The notes: generated from the letters alone by a model not told the origin. A stretch of 13,402 bases of DNA from an uncultured Sphingomonadales bacterium (GCA_937898535.1 CALDKP010000178.1:1-13402), one strand, 5' to 3'; counted from the stretch's first letter, positions 1-7,038 are shown. Program-made: numbers and translations.

Positions 1-261
1 TGTGCCGACTATCGCGGACGCCGGGCGATTGTGCCCGAATGTCTTCGGCTGACCGCGGACAAGATTGAAGACTATGTCTGGCTACCGTCGACCTGCGCCT
101 ATGTCCTGCGCGCGGCGGGCAAGCCACTTCCCGAATGGCATTATCTGGTGAGCGGAAGCCGCCAGACGATTCATGACGCTGGCATGTCTGTCAAAGGTCG
201 GGCTATATCGGAACTGCATGCTGGGCCGCTTGAAAACCATATTGTCGAACAGCCTCTCTGA
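1..261 (+). CDS. UPF0260 / YcgN-like cysteine-cluster protein, 3' part
   Basis: The frame is open from the first base of the window, so the 5' end lies outside; 86 residues are visible. The visible part aligns from memory with the C-terminal half of E. coli YcgN (UPF0260): a Cys followed by DYRGRR, then VPECLRLT, WLPSTCAY, GKPLPEWHYLVSGS and SVKGRAISE near the end. Family members carry an N-terminal CxxCxxCC cluster thought to bind metal; that part is not in the window. Cys at visible residues 1, 14 and 32 fit the conserved pattern. The biochemical function of the family is not established. The end of the gene overlaps the start of the next gene on the same strand, suggesting co-transcription. 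Family assignment is strong; function is unknown. Confidence 0.9.
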   Translation, partial: CADYRGRRAIVPECLRLTADKIEDYVWLPSTCAYVLRAAGKPLPEWHYLVSGSRQTIHDAGMSVKGRAISELHAGPLENHIVEQPL

Positions 262-952
262 TCCTGAAGTGGTCATAGAAGGGGAAAGCGTACCCGTGCG
301 CATTCGCCGCAACCCGCGGGCAAAGCGCATTTCGATGCGCGCCGATGCCGTGAAACGCGAAATCCGCATAACGATGCCGCATTATACGCCGACAAATGTG
401 GCACTCGATTTTGTTGACAAGAAGCGCGAATGGATAGCCACGCGGTTAAACAGCGCGCCTGACATTGCCTCCATCGCACCGGGCAGCGAAATCGCTGTTG
501 AAGGCGAATGTCACCTGATTGAATGGCGCGAAGAATGGCCGCGCAGCATTCGCTGCGGCGAAGGCATGCTGCGTTTGGGTGGTCCAAGGGAGTCCGTCGA
601 AGCCCGCATCTTACGATGGCTCAAGGGCGAAGCACGGCGGATTTTCACCAAAGAAATCGCGCATTATTGCGACAAAGCCGGTGAGCCAGTCCCGCGTTTG
701 TCGTTGGGCGATCCCCGCAGCCGGTGGGGTAGCTGTTCCAGCCGGGGAACCATTTCGCTCAGCTGGCGGCTGATCATGGCGCCTGCGTCTGTGCGCCGTT
801 CGGTCATCGCACATGAGGTCGCGCATATGCGGCATATGAACCACAGTCCCGACTTCTACGCTTGGCTCGATGTCCTCTTTGAAGGCAACCGCAAGGCCGC
901 GGACCAGTGGCTAAAAATGCACGGTACGGGGCTGCAACGGGTTGGGCGATAA
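218..952 (+). CDS. M48 family metallopeptidase, YgjP/DUF45-like
   Basis: A 244-residue protein with the zinc-peptidase motif HEVAH (His199, Glu200, His203 counted from the chosen start) and a further His209 in MNHSPDF, the usual third-ligand position of the YgjP/SprT-like group. The preceding block SRWGSCSSRGTISLSWRL is the other hallmark of this family, and the N-terminal part (RIRRNPRAKRISMR) fits too. No signal peptide or membrane segment is seen, so it is probably cytoplasmic; the substrate is unknown. The start is uncertain: ATG at 218 overlaps the upstream gene by 44 bp. An ATG at 173 would add 15 residues and overlap by 89 bp, and GTG at 269 would avoid the overlap. None has a convincing ribosome binding site. 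The overlap suggests translational coupling to the UPF0260 gene. Confidence 0.88.
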   Translation: MLGRLKTILSNSLSDPEVVIEGESVPVRIRRNPRAKRISMRADAVKREIRITMPHYTPTNVALDFVDKKREWIATRLNSAPDIASIAPGSEIAVEGECHLIEWREEWPRSIRCGEGMLRLGGPRESVEARILRWLKGEARRIFTKEIAHYCDKAGEPVPRLSLGDPRSRWGSCSSRGTISLSWRLIMAPASVRRSVIAHEVAHMRHMNHSPDFYAWLDVLFEGNRKAADQWLKMHGTGLQRVGR

Positions 953-971
953 GGAAGATAAGGAAGATAAG
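948..971 (+). repeat. 9-bp tandem repeat carrying stop codon and Shine-Dalgarno
   Basis: The unit GATAAGGAA occurs 2.7 times directly before the ATG at 972. The first TAA is the stop of the metallopeptidase gene; because the unit is three codons long, TAA recurs in that frame three times. The AAGGAA part of each unit can serve as ribosome binding site for the DUF1272 gene, so the repeat multiplies both the stop and the Shine-Dalgarno. Confidence 0.85.
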
Positions 972-1154
972 ATGCTGGAAATGCGGGACTCATGCGAACG
1001 ATGCAAATCGCCACTGCCGATGGACAGCGGCAACGCTATGATTTGCAGCTATGAATGCACATTCTGCGCACACTGCATGAATGGCCCGCTGAATGGACAC
1101 TGCCCCAATTGTGGTGGCGACCTTCAGCCACGGCCAAAACGCATCAAGAAATAG
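972..1154 (+). CDS. DUF1272 domain protein, cysteine-rich
   Basis: A 60-residue protein with eight cysteines in CxxC-like pairs: C8/C11, C25/C29, C32/C35 and C44/C47, ending in a basic tail (RPKRIKK). The sequence MICSYECTFCAHC and CPNCGGDL is diagnostic of DUF1272, a small family likely to bind zinc through paired knuckles; no role has been established that I know of. The ATG at 972 is preferred over the TTG at 942 because family members begin with MLEMR-like sequence and because AAGGAA lies at suitable distance upstream. It follows the metallopeptidase gene by 19 bp in the same direction and converges with the helix-hairpin-helix gene, with only 5 bp between the two stop codons. Confidence 0.9.
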   Translation: MLEMRDSCERCKSPLPMDSGNAMICSYECTFCAHCMNGPLNGHCPNCGGDLQPRPKRIKK

Positions 1155-1159
1155 TCAGT

Positions 1160-1927
1160 TTAGCCCTTGGCGACTTCACTACCCAGCGCGCCATATTTCT
1201 TTTCAAAACCGGCGACATCGCCCGCCACAAGAAGCTTAGCCTGATCAATCCAGTTGTCGCGGCTGATGCGCCCCGCAAATGCCCCAAGCTTGCCATCAAT
1301 TTCGGCAACATCAGCTGCCGTCCAACTCGCCACTTGGGCAAAGCTGGTTACGCCCAACGCCTTGAGCATAATGTTCACTTTCGGACCAAGGCCCTTCAAC
1401 AACTCGAGATTGTCAGGGACCACCTTAGCCTTGGCCGCTGGTTTGGCGACCTTGGGCTTGGGTGCGCCTTCAACTTTTGCCTTCGCCGCTACAGCTTTCG
1501 GCGCAGGCTTAGGCGCAGGCGCTGCCTTTGCTTTTGCTACTGCAGGGTTCGCTGCTGGCTTGGGTGTATCCGCCTTTGGCGCTGCAGCTTTCGGGGCAGC
1601 TTTTGGGGCAGGCACCTTTGTCGTTTTGGCCTTTGCCGCAACTGGCTTGTCGACAGCTGCTGGCGCTGCCTTCGTTGCCGCCGCTTTCAGCGGTGCCTGT
1701 ACCTTGGTTTTCGCGGTTTTCTTCGCTGGCGCAGGATCGTCCATCAACTTAGGCGCAGCAGGCGCCTTGGCAACAGGCGGTGCTGGAACATCTGCAGCGG
1801 GAGGTGGCGCTACATCCTTGGATGGGGCAGCCGTCGTCTTGGTGCCGTTACGCGCAAGCAACCACCATAACAAAATGGCAATGATGATCACCGCACCAAT
1901 GATTACCGGTAGATAGCTGGACATCAT
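1160..1927 (-). CDS. membrane-anchored protein with Ala/Lys/Pro linker and C-terminal helix-hairpin-helix domain
   Basis: A 255-residue protein in three parts. Residues 4-24 form one hydrophobic transmembrane helix (VIIGAVIIIAILLWWLLA), followed by basic residues, so the bulk is probably cytoplasmic. Residues about 27-168 are a low-complexity linker made almost only of Ala, Lys and Pro, reminiscent of histone H1-like tails. Residues about 170-235 (DNLELLKGLGPKVNIMLKALGV, then SFAQVASWTAADVAEID and AGRISRDNWIDQAKLL) match the helix-hairpin-helix domain found in alphaproteobacterial NuoE extensions and L21-like fusions. The role is unknown; membrane tethering of DNA or another polyanion is inference. 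GGGAGG precedes two adjacent ATGs (1927 and 1924), and the second has the better spacing. It lies 98 bp downstream of purD on the same strand. Confidence 0.85.
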   Translation of the reverse strand: MMSSYLPVIIGAVIIIAILLWWLLARNGTKTTAAPSKDVAPPPAADVPAPPVAKAPAAPKLMDDPAPAKKTAKTKVQAPLKAAATKAAPAAVDKPVAAKAKTTKVPAPKAAPKAAAPKADTPKPAANPAVAKAKAAPAPKPAPKAVAAKAKVEGAPKPKVAKPAAKAKVVPDNLELLKGLGPKVNIMLKALGVTSFAQVASWTAADVAEIDGKLGAFAGRISRDNWIDQAKLLVAGDVAGFEKKYGALGSEVAKG

Positions 1928-2025
1928 ATTCCTCCCAGAAAAACCCTCAATGTAGCCAACGGGTTACGCAATTTTTGCGGGGCGTGAAAGCGTTAATCCG
2001 CCGCGCCAACATTTGCGCGATTTGG

Positions 2026-3297
2026 TTAGTTCCCTGCTTCGCGTGCAACCTCACGCCAGCCAATGTCGCGGCGGCAAAAGCCATCGGGAAAAATGACCTG
2101 ATCGACCGCTGCATATGCCTTTGCCTGCGCGTCGGTCACGTTGGGCCCGGTTGCGGTAACGTTTAACACGCGTCCGCCCGCTGCCACCAATTGCCCGCCC
2201 ACTTCGGCAGTGCCTGCGTGAAATACCTTAGCGCCGGACACAACTGCCAGATCAATCGCACCGCCCTTTTGCGGTACATCGGGATAGCCGTTCGCCGCCA
2301 TGACGACCGTCAATGCCGTATCGGGTGAAAAGCTTGGCGCCGCCGCTTCAGAGAGCTTGCCCGTCGCAACCGCCAACATTAACGCCGCAAGATCGCCGTC
2401 AAAACGTGTCATCAGCACCTGGCACTCGGGATCACCAAAGCGCGCATTATATTCGATAAGCTTCGGCCCCTCATCGGTCAGCATCAGCCCAGCGAACAGC
2501 ACGCCCGAATAGGGCATATCGTGCGCCGCCATATACGCGACTGTCGGCTTAATGATGCGGTCCATGACTTCCGCCTGCAACGCAGGTGTCAGAACAATTG
2601 CGGGTGAATATGCACCCATGCCGCCGGTGTTGGGGCCAACATCGCCATCGCCGACACGCTTATGATCCTGCGCAGACCCGAATGCGACCACATCGCGGCC
2701 ATCTGTCAGTGCGAAAAAGCTCGCTTCTTCTCCGGTCATAAATTCTTCAATGACAACGGAGGCGCCGGCGTCGCCAAAACCGCCGCCGAACATATCTTCA
2801 ATCGCGGCCTCAGCATCGGCGCGGGTTGATGCGATAATCACGCCTTTGCCCGCGGCAAGGCCGTCTGCTTTAATGACATAGGGCGCTTGGAATGCGTCGA
2901 GGCCAGCGAGTGCCGATGCCTTGCTGTCATGACGATAATAGCCCGCTGTAGGAATACCCGCTGCGGCACATATATCTTTGGTAAAGCCCTTGGACCCTTC
3001 CAATTGTGCCGCCTTTTGATTGGGACCGAAAACAGGAATGCCCGCATCACGCAGGCTATCGCCCAAGCCGGCAACAAGCGGTGCTTCTGGTCCGACCACG
3101 ACCAACCCAACATCATGCCCTGCGCAAAAGGATATGACCGCCGCATGATCGGATATGTTCAATGCAACCAGATCCGCCTCTTCGGCAATCCCGGGATTGC
3201 CCGGCGTGGCAAAGAGTGTATCGCAATTTGGCGATTGCGCGAGCTTCCACGCCAGCGCATGTTCGCGTCCACCCGATCCGATGAGCAAGATATTCAT
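2026..3297 (-). CDS. purD: phosphoribosylamine--glycine ligase (GAR synthetase)
   Basis: This enzyme joins phosphoribosylamine and glycine using ATP, the second step of de novo purine synthesis, in the cytosol. The 423-residue protein has the full family layout. The N-terminal fold starts MNILLIGSGGREHALAWKL, followed by VGPEAPLVAGLGDSL, QLEGSKGFTK, the ATP-grasp region with ADGLAAGKGV and GEEASFFALTDG, then VGDGDVGPNTGGMGAYSP. The metal-binding stretch is LIEYNARFGDPECQVLM, followed by the C-terminal domain. Length is normal. The frame is open upstream to 3384, but the ATG at 3297 is chosen because PurD proteins begin exactly at this MNILLIG-like strand. Its start codon overlaps that of xseA on the other strand. 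No clear Shine-Dalgarno is seen at normal distance (AGGGG is about 12-14 nt away). Confidence 0.97.
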   Translation of the reverse strand: MNILLIGSGGREHALAWKLAQSPNCDTLFATPGNPGIAEEADLVALNISDHAAVISFCAGHDVGLVVVGPEAPLVAGLGDSLRDAGIPVFGPNQKAAQLEGSKGFTKDICAAAGIPTAGYYRHDSKASALAGLDAFQAPYVIKADGLAAGKGVIIASTRADAEAAIEDMFGGGFGDAGASVVIEEFMTGEEASFFALTDGRDVVAFGSAQDHKRVGDGDVGPNTGGMGAYSPAIVLTPALQAEVMDRIIKPTVAYMAAHDMPYSGVLFAGLMLTDEGPKLIEYNARFGDPECQVLMTRFDGDLAALMLAVATGKLSEAAAPSFSPDTALTVVMAANGYPDVPQKGGAIDLAVVSGAKVFHAGTAEVGGQLVAAGGRVLNVTATGPNVTDAQAKAYAAVDQVIFPDGFCRRDIGWREVAREAGN

Positions 3298-3298
3298 G
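3295..3298. promoter_or_regulatory. overlapping divergent start codons of purD and xseA
   Basis: The tetramer CATG holds ATG of xseA (3296-3298, plus) and ATG of purD (3297-3295, minus). There is no intergenic DNA, so each gene's promoter and any leader must lie inside the other's coding sequence, or the mRNAs are leaderless. Both starts are supported by protein family alignment from memory, not by ribosome binding sites. Confidence 0.65.
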
Positions 3299-4705
3299 TC
3301 CGCAAATGACCCCTTTGAAAATGCTGACCCGCAAGTTGCCCGCCTGTTAGCCGAGGAGCGGCCCGGCGACAATGCCCAGGCCATGAGCGTGTCGGAGTTA
3401 TCGCTTGCGTTGAAGCGTACGGTTGAGGACCGCTTCGGCCATGTCCGCGTGCGCGGGGAGATTTCGGGCTTTAAGCGCGCGGCGTCGGGCCATATTTATT
3501 TCTCGCTAAAAGACGAAAATGCGCGGCTGGACGCGGTCATGTGGAAAGGTGGCGCGGCGCGCCTGCCCTTCGCCCCTGAAGACGGGCTGGAGGTTGTCGC
3601 CACGGGCAAATTGACGACCTATGCGGGCCGGTCGAATTACCAGATCGTGGTCGAAAGTCTGGAAGTCGCAGGCGAAGGCGCAATGATGCTTTTGTTTGAA
3701 AAGCTAAAGGCGCGGCTCGCCGCCGAAGGCTTATTCGCACCTGAACGCAAGAAAAAGTTGCCGTCACTGCCGCGTACAATTGGCGTCGTGACCTCACCGA
3801 CAGGCGCAGTCATCCGCGACATCCTGCACCGTCTGGCCGATCGCTTTCCAAGCCATGTGATCGTGTGGCCGGTATTGGTTCAAGGTGACGGCGCCGCCGC
3901 CCAAATCGCGCGTGCGGTCAATGGATTTTCCGCAATGCCACAGGACGGCCCCACGCGCCGCCCCGACCTCGTCATCGTGGCGCGCGGCGGCGGGTCAATT
4001 GAGGATCTATGGGCATTTAATGATGAGGCCGTGGTCCGTGCAGTCGCCGATTGCACCATACCCATCATATCGGCAGTCGGGCATGAAACCGATACAACCC
4101 TGTGCGACTTTGCGGCAGATTTGCGCGCGCCGACGCCTACGGCCGCGGCCGAAATTGCCGTTCCTGTGCGCAGCGATTTGCTGCAACGCGTGGGGCAATT
4201 CGGGCTGCGCATGTCCAATATGATACGCACAAAGGTCGACCTTGCGGCCGAACGGCTTGAGGCGCAGCGCCGTCTGATGCCGCGCTTGTCAGACCTTGCC
4301 GCCCCGCATCAGCAACGCACAGACGACCTGTCCGAACGGCTTCGCCAATCCCTTCGGACCAGAATTGGCAAGGCTGAAGTGGCTTTTTCAGCGCCAGCAA
4401 TGATGCTCCACCCGCGCCTTTTGACAAGGCGCGCCGAACAAGGGCAACAGCGCCTTGATGCGTTGACGCGGCTGGTAAGCACATTGCATCCCGAAGCACC
4501 GCTTAAGCGCGGCTTTGCGCGCGTGACCGATGCGAATGGCAAAACCATCATGACACGGGAAGCCGCCGTGAAAGCGGGTGACGTGACTTTGCGGTTTGTC
4601 GATGGCGAAGTCGGCGGGCAAGTAAGTGGCGGACCTGCGCCGCGAATGCCCGCGGCGAAGCCAGCAAAAGCGGCTGTCAATCAAGGCAATTTGTTTGACG
4701 GGTAA
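3296..4705 (+). CDS. xseA: exodeoxyribonuclease VII large subunit
   Basis: Large subunit of exonuclease VII, which degrades single-stranded DNA in both directions together with XseB in the cytosol. The 469-residue protein has an N-terminal OB fold (about residues 30-125: SVSELSLALKRTVEDRFGHVRVRGEISGFKR, HIYFSLKDENARLDAVMWKG, TYAGRSNYQIVVESLE). The catalytic domain follows, with PRTIGVVTSPTGAVIRDI, VIVARGGGSIEDLWAFNDE and ISAVGHETDTTLCDFAADLRAPTPTAAAE. After it come a coiled-coil-prone Arg/Leu-rich region and the PLKRGFARV C-terminal block. An upstream extension to 3155 is rejected because homologues start near MSANDPF; ATG 3383 (MSVSEL) is a less likely alternative. It heads an apparent operon with the DUF2093 and M23 genes. 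Confidence 0.96.
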   Translation: MSANDPFENADPQVARLLAEERPGDNAQAMSVSELSLALKRTVEDRFGHVRVRGEISGFKRAASGHIYFSLKDENARLDAVMWKGGAARLPFAPEDGLEVVATGKLTTYAGRSNYQIVVESLEVAGEGAMMLLFEKLKARLAAEGLFAPERKKKLPSLPRTIGVVTSPTGAVIRDILHRLADRFPSHVIVWPVLVQGDGAAAQIARAVNGFSAMPQDGPTRRPDLVIVARGGGSIEDLWAFNDEAVVRAVADCTIPIISAVGHETDTTLCDFAADLRAPTPTAAAEIAVPVRSDLLQRVGQFGLRMSNMIRTKVDLAAERLEAQRRLMPRLSDLAAPHQQRTDDLSERLRQSLRTRIGKAEVAFSAPAMMLHPRLLTRRAEQGQQRLDALTRLVSTLHPEAPLKRGFARVTDANGKTIMTREAAVKAGDVTLRFVDGEVGGQVSGGPAPRMPAAKPAKAAVNQGNLFDG

Positions 4706-4749
4706 AGCCGTGCATTGCCCATTCAGTATCGATGCGCCATAATGCCCAC

Positions 4750-4953
4750 ATGTTGATGTCTTCCAAGAACAAAGTCGCCCGCCTGCATTATATGGCAAAC
4801 AGTTTTCGTATGCTGACCGCAGGCGACCATGTCCTGTGCGCCGAAACGGGGCAGCCCATTCCGTTGGAAGAATTGCGTTATTGGAGCGTCGTGAAACAGG
4901 AACCCTATGTCAGCGCGGATGCATCCGTTCGCGCGACGATGAAAAAGGGCTAA
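4750..4953 (+). CDS. DUF2093 domain protein
   Basis: A 67-residue protein with the DUF2093 signature: KVARLHYMANSFRMLTAGDHVLCAETGQPIPLEELRYWSV, then QEPYVSA. The function is not known to me. It contains no membrane segment and only one Cys. Start: MLMSS at 4750 is favoured; the in-frame ATG at 4732 would add six residues, and ATG 4756 would remove two; none has a strong Shine-Dalgarno. It lies 44 bp after xseA and 4 bp before the M23 peptidase gene, so it very probably belongs to the same transcript. From memory, this gene order recurs in sphingomonads, which supports it being real. Confidence 0.88.
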   Translation: MLMSSKNKVARLHYMANSFRMLTAGDHVLCAETGQPIPLEELRYWSVVKQEPYVSADASVRATMKKG

Positions 4954-4957
4954 TGGA

Positions 4958-5821
4958 TTGCAGCGCTCCGGCTGGGTTTTGCTAGCCGCGCTCGCGGGGA
5001 TCGCCGCGCAGCCATTGCGCGTAGCGGCAGCACCACCCGCAAATACGCAACAGTCAGTTGCCCTCACAGACTTCTGGATGTCTATGCCAGCGATACAGGG
5101 GGGTCTCGTCATCGCGCGTGCGCCACGCGGTGCGCAGTCCGTCACGCTTAACGGCGTTGCCCTGCCTTTGACAGCCGAAGGCTTTTTCCTGATGGGTTTT
5201 GACCGCGATGCAGAAAACAGCGCTGTCCTGACCGCGACATTCGCCGATGGTCGAACGCTGCATCGCACTTTGGCCGTCGCACCGGGCAACTGGCGGATTG
5301 AAAATGTGTCTGCCAACCCGACGGGCGGCGCAAAAACAACCGAAGAATTTCAGGCAAGACGCGGTGCCGAGCTCGACCGCATAAATGCAGCGCGCGCCAA
5401 AACCAGGCTTGGTAATGGTTGGCGGCAACAATTCATTCGCCCAGTAGCTGGCCGGACCTCCGGCTTATTTGGCGCGCAGCGTATCTATAATGGGATGCCC
5501 GGCAGCTATCATAGCGGAATGGACATTGCCGCACCAAATGGAACATATTTTGTCGCGCCTGCGGACGGTGTCGTCACGCTTGCGGCCACAGATGCCTTCA
5601 CGCTGGAGGGGCATTTGCTGATGATTGATCATGGCATGGGTTTAAACAGTGCATTTTTACACTGCTCCGAACTTCTCGTAAAAGAAGGCGACCATGTGAA
5701 GCAGGGGCAAGTCATCGGGCGTGTTGGCGCGACCGGACGGGCAAGCGGCCCGCATCTGCATTGGGGCATGAAATGGAACAGTGCGCGCATTGATCCAAAG
5801 CTGTTAATCCCCGCAACATAA
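4958..5821 (+). CDS. exported M23 family (LytM-type) peptidoglycan peptidase
   Basis: A 287-residue protein with an N-terminal signal-like segment (hydrophobic core about residues 5-20, Ala-rich cleavage region near VAAA-PP), so it probably acts in the periplasm. A beta-rich region (35-115) precedes the M23 domain (about 160-285). Zinc-site residues are present: His185 and Asp189 in HSGMD, His235 in FLHCS, and HLH at 266-268 in GPHLHWG. With the motifs intact it should be an active metallo-endopeptidase cleaving peptide cross-links; the exact bond is unknown. The start is TTG, 4 bp after the DUF2093 stop, with AAAAAGGG about 10 nt upstream. The ATG at 4953 overlapping the previous stop is out of frame and closes after ten codons. 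It is the last gene of the xseA operon. Confidence 0.9.
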   Translation: MQRSGWVLLAALAGIAAQPLRVAAAPPANTQQSVALTDFWMSMPAIQGGLVIARAPRGAQSVTLNGVALPLTAEGFFLMGFDRDAENSAVLTATFADGRTLHRTLAVAPGNWRIENVSANPTGGAKTTEEFQARRGAELDRINAARAKTRLGNGWRQQFIRPVAGRTSGLFGAQRIYNGMPGSYHSGMDIAAPNGTYFVAPADGVVTLAATDAFTLEGHLLMIDHGMGLNSAFLHCSELLVKEGDHVKQGQVIGRVGATGRASGPHLHWGMKWNSARIDPKLLIPAT

Positions 5822-5960
5822 GCTGGCTTTAAGAAGGCTTCCAGTCACTGGCGGTGCTAACGACGGGCAGACTGAAGCAAACCAGATGCGTGACGGGAAG
5901 AACAGCATGCGCGCAAACAAAGCCAACGCTAACTCCGATTTTTCGTCGCGGTGTGAATGG

Positions 5961-6000
5961 AAAAACCCCGTCCGGCCATTGTTCAGGCGAGGTTTCTATT
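5961..6000 (+). terminator. hairpin terminator after the M23 gene
   Basis: AAACC-C-CGTC at 5963-5972 pairs with GGCG-A-GGTTT at 5986-5995 (one mismatch, one G-T pair), followed by TCTATTTT. It lies 140 bp after the M23 stop. The run of A before the stem would also give a T tract on the minus strand, so it may act in both directions. Confidence 0.6.
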
Positions 6001-6021
6001 TTGCATGCCGTCTGCACAAAG

Positions 6022-6049
6022 AAAAACACCCCAGCCATAAGCCGGGGTG
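6022..6049 (-). terminator. rho-independent terminator after phyR
   Basis: Read on the minus strand, CACCCC (6049-6044), an 11-base loop and GGGGTG (6032-6027) form a GC-rich stem followed by TTTTT. It lies about 120 bp downstream of the phyR stop codon and faces the M23 operon terminator. Confidence 0.75.
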
Positions 6050-6058
6050 CTTAAGGTG

Positions 6059-6083
6059 CTGGTCTAGGGGGATCGTTGACCAG
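6059..6083. repeat. inverted repeat CTGGTC-N13-GACCAG
   Basis: Perfect 6-bp arms separated by 13 bp, between the phyR stop and its terminator. It could form a small hairpin in the phyR 3' untranslated region. No T tract follows; its role is unknown and chance is possible. Confidence 0.4.
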
Positions 6084-6170
6084 TTAAGTGAATATTTTCG
6101 CAAGCCAACGCGCACGGTCATGTTGTTCAGATCAGGCAAGCGTCGGCCGATAGACTTAGGCCCCGAACAA

Positions 6171-6953
6171 TTATGCGGCTTCAGAATTTATATCGATTTC
6201 GCGATGCATCAGTAACGCTTGGCCGATTGTCGCAATGACCGTTTCGGGCTCAAATGGCTTGGTAATCAGATATGTAGGTTCCGGGCGCTCGCCCGTAAGT
6301 AGCCTTTCCGGAAACGCTGTAATGAAGATCACTGGCACGGCTTGTTCAGCCAAAATATCCTTTACGGCATCTACACCGCTGGAGCCGTCCGCAAGGCTGA
6401 TGTCAGCTAAAACCAGTTCAGGCCGTTCATCACGGGCTTTGGCAACTGCTTCTGCACGTGTCCGGACGATTGCGATCACTTCATGCCCCAGATTCTCGAC
6501 GATCTGCTTGATATGCAATGCAATGATCGATTCATCTTCAATAATGAGTACGCGCGCGCAAAGCGCATCTTCAATAGCACTACGGGCAGCGACAACATGG
6601 CTGTTTACGTCGGATTTCGAAATGCCCAATATCTTGGCCACTTCATCTGCCTTAAACCCTTCAACCGTGGACAAAAGGAGGCTCTGACGGCGCTTTATCG
6701 GAAATTCGGCAATGACGCCGCTGCGGCCACGCGATTGTAGCGGCACGATCATATCGCTGTTCCAAATGCGGTGAAATGTTCTGAACAACTCCGTCTTAAC
6801 CGGTGCTTCCTCATCCCACTCTTCGGGTGCTTCCAACAACGCTTCGAGCGTTTCCCGAACTGCTGCATCTCCCAATGTCTGTGATCCCGTCAGGGCACGC
6901 GCGTAACGTCGTAGGTATGGCAATTGCGATGCCAGCTGTTGCCTAAATGACAT
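6171..6953 (-). CDS. phyR: PhyR, anti-anti-sigma response regulator of the general stress response
   Basis: A 260-residue cytoplasmic regulator. Residues about 1-130 mimic an ECF sigma factor: a sigma2-like part (LPYLRRYARALTGSQTLGDAAVRETLEALL) and a sigma4-like part (LLLSTVEGFKADEVAKILGISKSDVNSHVVAARSAI). Residues about 133-255 are a receiver domain with acidic residues Glu139-Asp140-Glu141, phospho-acceptor Asp184 in VLADISL, Thr212 and Lys232, all intact. By family knowledge, phosphorylated PhyR exposes the sigma-like part, binds NepR and frees EcfG. The ATG at 6953 is chosen over the GTG at 6959 because AGGGAG lies six bases upstream and PhyR proteins begin MSFRQQL-like. It diverges from nepR-ecfG and has an EcfG-type promoter upstream, giving positive feedback. 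Confidence 0.96.
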   Translation of the reverse strand: MSFRQQLASQLPYLRRYARALTGSQTLGDAAVRETLEALLEAPEEWDEEAPVKTELFRTFHRIWNSDMIVPLQSRGRSGVIAEFPIKRRQSLLLSTVEGFKADEVAKILGISKSDVNSHVVAARSAIEDALCARVLIIEDESIIALHIKQIVENLGHEVIAIVRTRAEAVAKARDERPELVLADISLADGSSGVDAVKDILAEQAVPVIFITAFPERLLTGERPEPTYLITKPFEPETVIATIGQALLMHREIDINSEAA

Positions 6954-6980
6954 GATCACTCCCTTTGTTGTCCAATGCTA

Positions 6981-7005
6981 TACGTTTGAAATGCTTTTTT
7001 GTTCC
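6981..7005 (-). promoter_or_regulatory. EcfG-type promoter of phyR
   Basis: On the minus strand GGAAC (7005-7001), 16 bp, then CGTA (6984-6981). The EcfG consensus is GGAAC-N16/17-CGTT, so nine of ten listed positions fit. The -10 lies about 28 bp before the phyR ATG, a normal leader length. Confidence 0.7.
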
Positions 7006-7012
7006 CTCCGAT

Positions 7013-7038
7013 GGAACATTATCCCGCGCCGCGGCTTA
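7013..7038 (+). promoter_or_regulatory. possible EcfG-type promoter of nepR-ecfG, weak -10
   Basis: A perfect GGAAC box at 7013-7017 faces nepR and mirrors the phyR box seven bases away. At 16 or 17 bp downstream the sequence reads GCTT or CTTA, a poor match to CGTT. Autoregulation of ecfG would be expected from the family, but the -10 is not convincing. Confidence 0.4.

Larger units (their letters stand above)
5822..6170. other. gene-free spacer between convergent M23 and phyR genes
   Basis: This 349-bp stretch separates two convergent genes. It holds two terminator-like hairpins (5961-6000 and 6022-6049) and a short inverted repeat (6059-6083). Short open frames on both strands run straight through the hairpins, lack ribosome binding sites and resemble no family I know, so I see no gene here. 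Confidence 0.7.

Noticed and set aside
1254..1916. Long plus-strand open frame (220 codons) opposite the Ala/Lys/Pro protein
   Set aside because: It is the mirror of a low-complexity GC-rich gene; it is almost pure Ala/Gly/Phe, has no ribosome site and no family resemblance.
1967..1979. CGCAA-TTT-TTGCG hairpin between purD and the helix-hairpin-helix gene
   Set aside because: The stem has only five pairs and no T tract in the minus direction, so there is no support for a terminator.
5829..6054. Short open frames on both strands between the M23 gene and phyR
   Set aside because: They cross both terminator hairpins, lack ribosome sites and resemble nothing known.
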